Shown in pieces: positions 57,541 to 64,000 of a stretch of 64,000 nucleotides of DNA. How positions within the stretch are numbered: position 1 is the first letter of the stretch; every line of letters begins with the position of its first letter. The DNA is from Streptomyces pseudovenezuelae. GTDB lineage: Bacteria; Actinomycetota; Actinomycetes; Streptomycetales; Streptomycetaceae. The notes beneath the pieces were generated by a model. That model was not told the origin of the DNA and did no database searches. It worked only from the letters and a program-made list of their open reading frames with translations. Where the stretch lies: positions 896,212-960,211 of the forward strand of contig NZ_KQ948145.1 in NCBI RefSeq assembly GCF_001513955.1, read 5' to 3'. Made by a program: the position numbers and the translations under genes.

Positions 57541-58106
57541 CAAGAAGCGTGCGGCTCGCTGACCAACTGGACTGGTACTGGCGCAAGAACCTGCGGCCGC
57601 GGCTGGAGGGTCTTGCCGATGAGGAGTACTTCTGGGAGCCGGTGGGCGACTGCTGGAGCATCCGCCCACGTGGCACGTCGGCCGCACCGGTGTCGGAAGG
57701 TTCGGGGGACTGGACGATGGACTCCGCGTCCCCCGACGCTGTCCCGGTGCCGCCGCCGGTGACCACGATCGCCTGGCGGCTGGCGCACATCACCGTCTCC
57801 TGCCTGGGCTATCGGGTCGGTTGGTACTTCGGCGGCCAGGACGTCGACTCCGAGACATTCGCCTATGCGGGGACCGCTGACGAGGCGCTGAAACAGCTCG
57901 ATGCGATGTACGAGAGATGGAACGTGGGGGTCCGCGAGCTCTCGGACGCCGATCTGGAGAACCCGCCCGCGGTGGGTCCCGAGCGGTTTCCCATGGAGAA
58001 CAGGGTCCTGCACGTCAACCGTGAGCTGATCCATCACGGCGCCGAGATCTCCCTGCTGCGCGACCTCTACCGCCGGCAGGAGGGAGGCGTACGGGGCCGA
58101 ACCTGA
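57537..58106 (+). CDS. DinB-superfamily protein
   Basis: The 189-residue protein has the four-helix DinB pattern: LADQLDWYWRKNL, AWRLAHITVSCLGYRVGWYFG and LHVNRELIHHGAEISLLRDL, with His residues positioned as metal ligands. Members include thiol-dependent transferases using bacillithiol or mycothiol; Streptomyces makes mycothiol. The ATG overlaps the DUF397 stop by 4 nt, so it belongs to the XRE-DUF397 operon, an uncommon third member. Confidence 0.85.
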   Translation: MTRSVRLADQLDWYWRKNLRPRLEGLADEEYFWEPVGDCWSIRPRGTSAAPVSEGSGDWTMDSASPDAVPVPPPVTTIAWRLAHITVSCLGYRVGWYFGGQDVDSETFAYAGTADEALKQLDAMYERWNVGVRELSDADLENPPAVGPERFPMENRVLHVNRELIHHGAEISLLRDLYRRQEGGVRGRT

Positions 58107-58127
58107 CCCCTACGCCTCCCGTGCCTC

Positions 58128-60410
58128 CTACGACTCCTTGTGCCCCAGCAGGACGTCGAGCTCCTGGCTCCCGTCCACGGTGACCTGGGTGGCCACCGGC
58201 GGGTACCCGCTGGCGATCACCGTGTACTGCTCGCTCGCGAGGTCGGTGAAGGCGTAGCCGCCGTCGACACTCGTGGTGCGGGTGCCGACGACGTTTCCGG
58301 CGGCGTCGATCAGGGTGACCCGGGCGTCGTCCAGGGCGCGGCCGTCCTGGGTGTGGACCGTGCCGCGCAGGGTCGCCGCGACGGTCAGTTCGATGTCCAG
58401 GCGGGTCGACTCGGCGGAGACCGTGGCGGCTACGGCGGCCGGACGGTGGCCGGGGGCGCTGACGCTGAGCGTGTAGTCGCCGGGGAGCAGGTCGCCGATC
58501 CGGTAACCGCCGTCCGTGCCGGTGGTGGTGGAGGCCGTCACGTCTCCGTGCTGGTCGGTGGCCACGACCAGGGCGCCGGGCAGGGTCTCGCCGTCACCGG
58601 CGCGGACCGTGCCGGCCAGGCCGCCCGGGCTGGGGAGGATCACCAGGTCGTGGGTGACGGGGGTGCCGTTCACGCTCAGCGTGGCCACCTGGGGCTGGTG
58701 GCCGGGCACCGAGCCGATGAGGACCAGGGTGCCGCGCTCGGCGGTGACGAGGCCGTAGCCGCCGTCCTCGCGGGAGGTGGCGCGGGCGAGCTGGCGGCCG
58801 GAGCCGTCGAGCAGGGTGAGCGCGGTGCCGGGTACGGGGGCGCCCGTGCCGTTGCGCACCTGGCCGGTGATGACGGGCTCCGCCGCGGCCGGAGCGGTGG
58901 GCGGGACCGTGGGCTCGGTCGCGCTCTCCGGCTCCTCGGCGCTCGCCTTGGTCCTCGTCTTCGCGCGGAACAGCAGCGCCGTGATGATCACGCCGGCGGC
59001 GAAGAAGGCCGCCGACCACCAGTAGGCGACCTCGTAACTGTGGAGAGCCGCGTTCGCCTTGACCAGCGGGTCGGACAGGTGGTCCGCGGCGTAGTTCGTG
59101 GCGGCGGTGGCGGCGAGGGTGTTCAGCAGCGCGGTGCTGATCGAACCGCCCACCTGCTGGGTGGTGTTGAGGGCCGCGGAGGCCACGCCCTGGTCGTTCG
59201 CCGCGACACCGAGGGTGGCGTAGCTCATCGCGGCGGGCATCGACATGCCGAGCCCGGCGCCGAGCAGCAGGAGCGGCGGCAGCACGTGGGCCGCGTAGCC
59301 GCTGTCGAGGCCGAGGCGGGTCAGCCAGACCATGCCGCCCGCGGCCACCAGCATGCCGAGGGGTACGACGATCTTGGGGCCGATCCTCGGGACCAGCCAG
59401 TTGGTGGACAGCTGTGCCATCACCATCAGCGCGCCCACCATCGGCAGGAAGGCCACGCCGTTCTTGACCGGTGAATAGCCCAGCGTCGACTGGAGGTAGT
59501 AGGTCAGGAAGAGGAAGACGCCGAACATCCCGGCGGACGAGATGAGGATGGTCGACAGGGCGGCGGCACGGTCGCGGTCGGCGAGGACCCGCAGCGGCAG
59601 CACGGGATGCTTCGCGCGCGCCTGCCAGAGGAAGAACGCCACCAGCAGGACCGCACCCGCGGCGAGGAAGCCCCAGGTCATCCAGTTGTCCCAGTCGTGC
59701 GTCTCCGCGTTGGCGAAGCCGTAGACGATGCCGAACAGGCCGCCGGAGACCAGGACCACGCCGGGGATGTCCAGGCGGGGCCGCTCGGCCGGGACGGAAC
59801 GGCCGATGAAGACGACCGCGCCGACCAGCGCGAGGACGGCGATGACGTCGTTGACGTAGAGCGTCCAGCGCCAGTCCAGGTACTCGGTGAGCAGACCGCC
59901 GAGGACCAGGCCGACCGCGGCGCCGGAACCGGCGATGGCGCCGAAGATGCCGAACGCCCTGGCGCGTTCCTTGGGTTCGGTGAACGTCGTGGTCAGCAGG
60001 GAGAGGGCCGCCGGGGCGAGCAGGGCGCCGAACAGGCCCTGCACGGCGCGCGCGACGACCAGCATGGTGAAGCCGTTCGCCGCGCCGCCGACCGCGGAGG
60101 CGGCGGCGAAGCCGACGATGCCGATGATGAAGGTCGTCTTGCGGCCGAAGAGGTCGGCGAGCCGGCCGCCGAGCAGCAGCAGGCTTCCGAAGGCCAGCGA
60201 GTAGGCGGTGACGATCCACTGCCGGCCGTTGTTGTCGAAGCCCAGGTCCTGCTGCGCGGACGGCAGCGCGATGTTCACGATCGTGGCGTCGAGCACGACC
60301 ATGAGCTGGGCCAGACCGATCACGGCCAGGGCCCACCATCGGTGTTTCGACGGGGCCTGGGACTGGCCGGACGGCACGACCTGGGCGGTGGCTGCCGGAA
60401 TGGCTTCCAC
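58128..60410 (-). CDS. MFS drug exporter (DHA2 type) with three carboxypeptidase-regulatory-like repeats
   Basis: The 760-residue protein has a 14-segment DHA2 exporter domain (about 20-505; LDATIVNIALPSAQQDLGF and the motif-C-type GSGAAVGLVLGGLL). A hydrophilic C-terminus (about 535-760) holds three tandem beta-sandwich repeats of about 70 residues, each with a DGGY core (REDGGYGLV, GTDGGYRIG, SVDGGYAFT). Such repeats are normally found in carboxypeptidases and surface proteins. GTG 60410 has GGGGAG upstream; the frame extends upstream without family character. Fusion to an exporter is a known but uncharacterised actinobacterial arrangement. Exported substrate unknown. Confidence 0.9.
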   Translation of the reverse strand: MEAIPAATAQVVPSGQSQAPSKHRWWALAVIGLAQLMVVLDATIVNIALPSAQQDLGFDNNGRQWIVTAYSLAFGSLLLLGGRLADLFGRKTTFIIGIVGFAAASAVGGAANGFTMLVVARAVQGLFGALLAPAALSLLTTTFTEPKERARAFGIFGAIAGSGAAVGLVLGGLLTEYLDWRWTLYVNDVIAVLALVGAVVFIGRSVPAERPRLDIPGVVLVSGGLFGIVYGFANAETHDWDNWMTWGFLAAGAVLLVAFFLWQARAKHPVLPLRVLADRDRAAALSTILISSAGMFGVFLFLTYYLQSTLGYSPVKNGVAFLPMVGALMVMAQLSTNWLVPRIGPKIVVPLGMLVAAGGMVWLTRLGLDSGYAAHVLPPLLLLGAGLGMSMPAAMSYATLGVAANDQGVASAALNTTQQVGGSISTALLNTLAATAATNYAADHLSDPLVKANAALHSYEVAYWWSAAFFAAGVIITALLFRAKTRTKASAEEPESATEPTVPPTAPAAAEPVITGQVRNGTGAPVPGTALTLLDGSGRQLARATSREDGGYGLVTAERGTLVLIGSVPGHQPQVATLSVNGTPVTHDLVILPSPGGLAGTVRAGDGETLPGALVVATDQHGDVTASTTTGTDGGYRIGDLLPGDYTLSVSAPGHRPAAVAATVSAESTRLDIELTVAATLRGTVHTQDGRALDDARVTLIDAAGNVVGTRTTSVDGGYAFTDLASEQYTVIASGYPPVATQVTVDGSQELDVLLGHKES

Positions 60411-60461
60411 GATGGTGCTCCCCTCATGGGGCTCGGATTGCTCGGACCACCCACATCGGTC

Positions 60462-60511
60462 CGAAACCGTTTCGTACACCGAACCTAGGCCACAGTTGCG
60501 GCGAAACGCAA
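60462..60511 (-). promoter_or_regulatory. Promoter and palindromic operator of the MFS exporter gene
   Basis: On the minus strand TTGCGT (60506-60511), 18 bp, TAGGTT (60482-60487). The palindrome CGAAACCGTTTCG (60462-60474) lies about 8 nt downstream, over the start site, as expected for a TetR-type repressor. No regulator gene is adjacent. Confidence 0.5.
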
Positions 60512-60543
60512 ACGTCTCCATGAGGTCTGCACCTGGAGAGCGC

Positions 60544-62460
60544 TCAGCGCTCGTAGAGCCCTTCGATCTCCCCCGCGAAGTCGCGCATGACCGCTTCCCG
60601 GCGCAGTTTCATCGACGGGGTCAGATGGCCGGCCGCCTCGGTGAAGTCGGTCGGCAGGACGGTGAAGCGGCGGATGGACTCGGGGCGGGAGACCATCTTG
60701 TTCGCCTCGTCCACCGCGCGCTGCAGGACCTGCGTCAACTCCGGGTCCCCGACGAGGAGTTCCGCGGGGACGGGATGCTTGCCGTTCATCTGGCGCCAGT
60801 GGTTGACGCCGTCCATGTCCAGGCTGATCAGGGCCGAGATGTACGGGCGGCGGTCACCGAGGACCATGCACTGGGAGATCAGGGGGTGCGAGCGCAGCCA
60901 GTTCTCCAGCGGGGCCGGGGCGACGTTCTTGCCGCCGGCGGTGATCAGGATCTCCTTCTTGCGGCCCGTGATCGTCAGATAGCCCTCGTCGTCCAGCTGT
61001 CCGATGTCACCGGTCGGGAACCAGCCGTCGGCCGAGGCGGGGGCCACCCCCTCGCCGAACGGGTCCCAGTAACCCCGGAACACCTGACCGCCGTTGAGCA
61101 GGATCTCACCGTCCGCCGCGATGCGCACCCGGGTGCCCGGGATGGGCCAGCCGACCGTGCCCAGCCGGGGCTTCAGGGGCGGGGTACAGGTCGCGGCCCC
61201 CGTCGACTCGGTCAGGCCGTAGCCCTCGTAGATCTCCATGCCCGCGCCCGCGTAGAACGCGGCGAGGCGGCGGCCGAGCGGGGAGCCGCCGGAGATGATG
61301 TGCCGGATCCTGCCGCCCATGGCGTTGCGGATACGGCGGTACACCAGCGGGTCATAGAAGGTGCGGGCCGCCTTCAGGGCCGTGCCCGGGCCGGAGCCGG
61401 TACCGGCGTGACGGGACTCCGTCGCCTCGCCGTAGCGCACGGCGACGTTGGTCGCGCGGTCGAAGACCGTGACCCGGCCGCCGCTCTCCGCCTTGGCACG
61501 GGCGTTGTTGAAGACCTTCTCCAGCATGTACGGGATCACCAGCAGGAAGGTCGGCCTGAAGCTGGCCAGGTCGGCCAGCAGGTCCTCGGCCTGGAGGCTC
61601 GGCGCGTGACCGAGGCGCACCCGGGCGCGGACGCAGGCGATGGCGACCATGCGGCCGAAGACGTGCGAGATGGGCAGGAAGAGCAGGGTCGCCAGGTCCG
61701 CCTCGTCCGACTTCGACTTGAAGACGGGGTAGAGGAGTTCGATCGCGTTGTCGATCTCGGCGAGGAAGTTGCCGTGGCTGAGCACACAGCCCTTGGGGCG
61801 GCCGGTGGTGCCGGAGGTGTAGACGACGGTGGCGACCGTGCCCGGGCCCAGCATGCCCCGACGCACGCCGATCTCCTGCTCGGGGACGGCCTGGCCGAGC
61901 TCTCCCAGGCGCTCCACATGACCCTTCTCCATGATCCACATGTGGCGCAGGTCGGGAAGGCGGCTGAGTTCCGGACCGAGCGCGGCGGCCTGGGCGGCCG
62001 TCTCCGTCACCAGGGCGACCGCACCGGAGTCCTGGAGGATGAAGCGGGTCTGGAAGACGGAGGACGTGGGGTAGATGGGGACCGTCACCAGGCCCGCGGC
62101 CCAGGCGGCGAAGTCCAGGAGCGTCCACTCGTACCTCGTACGCGCCATGATCGCGACCCGGTCGCCCGGCATCAGGCCCTCGCTGATCAGGCCCTTCGCC
62201 ACGGCCAGCACCTGCTGGGCGAACTCGGCCGCCGTGAGGTCGACCCAGCGGCCGTCGTCCGTACGGCGGCTCATCACCCGCTGCTCCGGCGCCGCCTGCG
62301 CGTTGTCGAACGGCAGGTCGGCGAGCGAGCCGTGGGTCACCGGCGGGACCAGCGGCGGCACGGACACCTCGCGGACCTCACCGTCCAGCCGCACGATCTC
62401 TGGCTCCACGAGCACGGGCGCGCCGTCGTAGTCGTGGCCGGACACGTACGAGAGGGACAT
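60544..62460 (-). CDS. Long-chain fatty acid-CoA ligase
   Basis: The 638-residue enzyme activates fatty acids with ATP to acyl-CoA through acyl-AMP. Motifs are YTSGTTGRPKG (P-loop, about 220-230), YEGYGLTESTGA, DGWFPTGDIGQ and the GRKKEILITAGGKNVAP lysine region near the C-terminus. ATG 62460 has AGGAG upstream; further upstream frame is not coding. A thiolase gene follows in the same direction (221 bp upstream of this gene), fitting fatty acid metabolism. Confidence 0.93.
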   Translation of the reverse strand: MSLSYVSGHDYDGAPVLVEPEIVRLDGEVREVSVPPLVPPVTHGSLADLPFDNAQAAPEQRVMSRRTDDGRWVDLTAAEFAQQVLAVAKGLISEGLMPGDRVAIMARTRYEWTLLDFAAWAAGLVTVPIYPTSSVFQTRFILQDSGAVALVTETAAQAAALGPELSRLPDLRHMWIMEKGHVERLGELGQAVPEQEIGVRRGMLGPGTVATVVYTSGTTGRPKGCVLSHGNFLAEIDNAIELLYPVFKSKSDEADLATLLFLPISHVFGRMVAIACVRARVRLGHAPSLQAEDLLADLASFRPTFLLVIPYMLEKVFNNARAKAESGGRVTVFDRATNVAVRYGEATESRHAGTGSGPGTALKAARTFYDPLVYRRIRNAMGGRIRHIISGGSPLGRRLAAFYAGAGMEIYEGYGLTESTGAATCTPPLKPRLGTVGWPIPGTRVRIAADGEILLNGGQVFRGYWDPFGEGVAPASADGWFPTGDIGQLDDEGYLTITGRKKEILITAGGKNVAPAPLENWLRSHPLISQCMVLGDRRPYISALISLDMDGVNHWRQMNGKHPVPAELLVGDPELTQVLQRAVDEANKMVSRPESIRRFTVLPTDFTEAAGHLTPSMKLRREAVMRDFAGEIEGLYER

Positions 62461-62681
62461 GGTCAGCTCCTGGGACGTGCAGCTCGGTACCGCTCCGCTG
62501 CATGAGGTACGCAGGGGACGTACCGGGGCGTTCACCCGCGAGTGCGCCGGGAAGGGTTACCAGGGGTTAGGACGGTGATCCTAAGTGGCTCAAGTGGTGA
62601 GTCTGTGCGGGTTCGTTGATGGTCCGGAGCCGGGACTGTGCAACCTCGACCGCAAGATGAGGCTTTGTCAGCTATCGGCTC

Positions 62682-63968
62682 CTACGGCCGCTCCAGAATC
62701 GCCGTGACCCCCTGCCCGCCGGCCGCGCACACCGAGATCAGCCCGCGGCCCGGGCCCTCCCGTTCGGCCAGCAGCCGGGCGAGGGTGGCCACGATCCGCG
62801 CACCGGTCGCCGCGAAGGGATGCCCGGTGGCGAGGGAGGACCCGGCGACGTTGAGCCGGTCCCGGTCCACCGGGGCGAGACCCCGCTTCTCCCAGGCAGC
62901 GAGGGTCGCGAGGACCTGGGAGGCGAAGGCCTCGTGGATCTCCACCAGGTCGAAGTCCTCCATGCCGAGCCCGGCCCGCTCCAGCATCCGGGGAACGGCG
63001 TGGGCGGGTGCCATGAGCAGCCCGTCCTCCCCCTGTGCGACGTCCCCCCGCACGAAGTCCACGGCTGCCGTCTCGTAGGCCGTGAGGTACGCCAGCACCG
63101 GAAGACCGCGCGCCTCGGCCCACTCCTGCGAGGCCAGCAGGACGACCGCCGCGCCGTCCGTCAGCGGGGTCGAGTTCCCGGCCGTCATGGTGGGACCGGG
63201 GTCCTTGAGGCCGAACACCGGCTTGAGCGCGGCGAGTTTCGCGGCCGTGGAGTCCGGGCGGAGGTTCTGGTCGCGGGCCAGGCCCCGGAAGGGGACCACC
63301 AGGTCCCGGAAGAAGTCCCGCTCGTACGCCGCCGCCAGCCGCTGGTGACTCGTGGCCGCCAGCTCGTCCTGGGCCTCTCGGCTCACGCCCCACGCGCGGG
63401 CGGTGACGGCGGCGTGCTCGCCCATCGACAGACCGGTGCGGGGTTCGGCGTTGCGCGGGATGTCGGGCACCAGGTGGGTGGGGCGGATGCGTGCGAGCGC
63501 CTTCAGGCGGCCGCCGGCCGACTTCGCGCGCCGGGCCTCCAGCAGGATGCGGCGCAGGTCGTCGTTGACGCCGAGGGGCGCGTCGCTCGCGGTGTCCGCG
63601 CCGCCCGCGATCGCGGACTCCGTCTGGCCGAGGGCGATCTTGTTGGCGGCGGCGATGACGGCCTGGAGACCGGTCCCGCACGCCTGCTGGATGTCGTACG
63701 CCGGGGTGCGCGGGTCCAGCTTCGAGCCGAGGACCGTCTCGCGGGCGAGGTTGAAGTCGCGGCTGTGCTTGAGAACGGCACCGGCGACGAACTCCCCCAC
63801 GGCGCCCGGCTCCTGGAGGCCGTGGCGCTCGACGAGGGCGTCGAGGACGGCGGTGAGCATCTCCTGGTTCGAGGCGGTGGCGTACGGGCCGTCCGAGCGG
63901 GCGAAGGGGACGCGGGTGCCCGCGACGATCGCCACGCGCCGGGCGACCGGCGGCTCCAGGGGGCTCAT
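62682..63968 (-). CDS. Acetyl-CoA acetyltransferase (thiolase)
   Basis: The 428-residue thiolase has the nucleophilic Cys in DIQQACGTGLQAVI, the EIHEAFASQVL and GHPFAATGAR His motifs and the second Cys in ISVCAAGGQG. It resembles FadI-type thiolases of beta-oxidation. I use ATG 63968 (GAGGAG 9 nt upstream); GTG 63974 is an alternative. The start lies near the right edge of the window, so the upstream gene is not visible. Confidence 0.92.
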   Translation of the reverse strand: MSPLEPPVARRVAIVAGTRVPFARSDGPYATASNQEMLTAVLDALVERHGLQEPGAVGEFVAGAVLKHSRDFNLARETVLGSKLDPRTPAYDIQQACGTGLQAVIAAANKIALGQTESAIAGGADTASDAPLGVNDDLRRILLEARRAKSAGGRLKALARIRPTHLVPDIPRNAEPRTGLSMGEHAAVTARAWGVSREAQDELAATSHQRLAAAYERDFFRDLVVPFRGLARDQNLRPDSTAAKLAALKPVFGLKDPGPTMTAGNSTPLTDGAAVVLLASQEWAEARGLPVLAYLTAYETAAVDFVRGDVAQGEDGLLMAPAHAVPRMLERAGLGMEDFDLVEIHEAFASQVLATLAAWEKRGLAPVDRDRLNVAGSSLATGHPFAATGARIVATLARLLAEREGPGRGLISVCAAGGQGVTAILERP

Positions 63969-64000
63969 CTCCACCAGCTCCTCACCACGGAAATCGACTT

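Overview
The window is high-GC actinobacterial chromosome, almost certainly Streptomyces. The evidence is the strong G/C third-position bias, frequent GTG starts, 4-nt ATGA/GTGA gene overlaps, a DUF397/DUF5753 regulatory pair, futalosine-pathway menaquinone genes, a complete 14-gene nuo operon and a typical Streptomyces intergenic repeat near 8.95 kb. From memory, the order nuoN-A / menG / mqnC / mqnA / cold-shock gene / acyl-CoA ligase follows the S. coelicolor SCO45xx region with large local differences.

Left end (1-3.8 kb): the 5' part of a sugar-binding lipoprotein gene and an intergenic region with two inverted copies of one 16-bp operator. Beyond it is what I read as the decayed remains of a GH53 endo-galactanase gene, split by an orphan IS605-type tnpB element. 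A small lipoprotein gene follows. 3.8-9 kb: an FAD oxidoreductase/ATP-grasp pair, fumarylacetoacetase and an M56 membrane peptidase.

9.1-16 kb: the most unusual unit. It runs GntR regulator, AprB-like two-cluster ferredoxin, a substrate-binding lipoprotein carrying a NosL-like C-terminal domain, permease, ATPase, and a 930-residue AprA-like flavoprotein with a C-terminal HEAT-repeat array. All genes point the same way with tight spacing, and Streptomyces does not respire sulfate, so this looks like an undescribed import-and-redox system.

16-35 kb: a RecQ helicase, a secreted protein, and the nuoA-N operon (complex I, all on the minus strand, mostly overlapping starts and stops). A TGTGA-N6-TCACA site matching the Rex operator lies about 110 bp upstream of nuoA. 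35-45 kb: an NlpC/P60 hydrolase with an MtrA-like direct repeat in its long upstream region, a decayed peptide deformylase gene, a 27-residue membrane peptide, a MenJ-like reductase, an acetyltransferase, a PASTA protein, and menG. These are followed by a cell-surface glycan operon (membrane protein, deacetylase-glycosyltransferase fusion, acyltransferase) that runs directly into menG.

45-51 kb: a GH18-like lipoprotein, an amidohydrolase-like protein, mqnC, an A24 peptidase, a Ser/Thr kinase, mqnA and a cold-shock gene. NDH-1, MqnA, MqnC, MenG and the MenJ-like enzyme together make and use the menaquinone pool. 51-64 kb: a cupin-XRE regulator divergent from azlCD, a methyltransferase, a Tat-exported KstD-like flavoprotein, an RsbW-like ATPase next to an XRE-DUF397-DinB operon, an MFS exporter with three carboxypeptidase-regulatory-like repeats, an acyl-CoA ligase and a thiolase.
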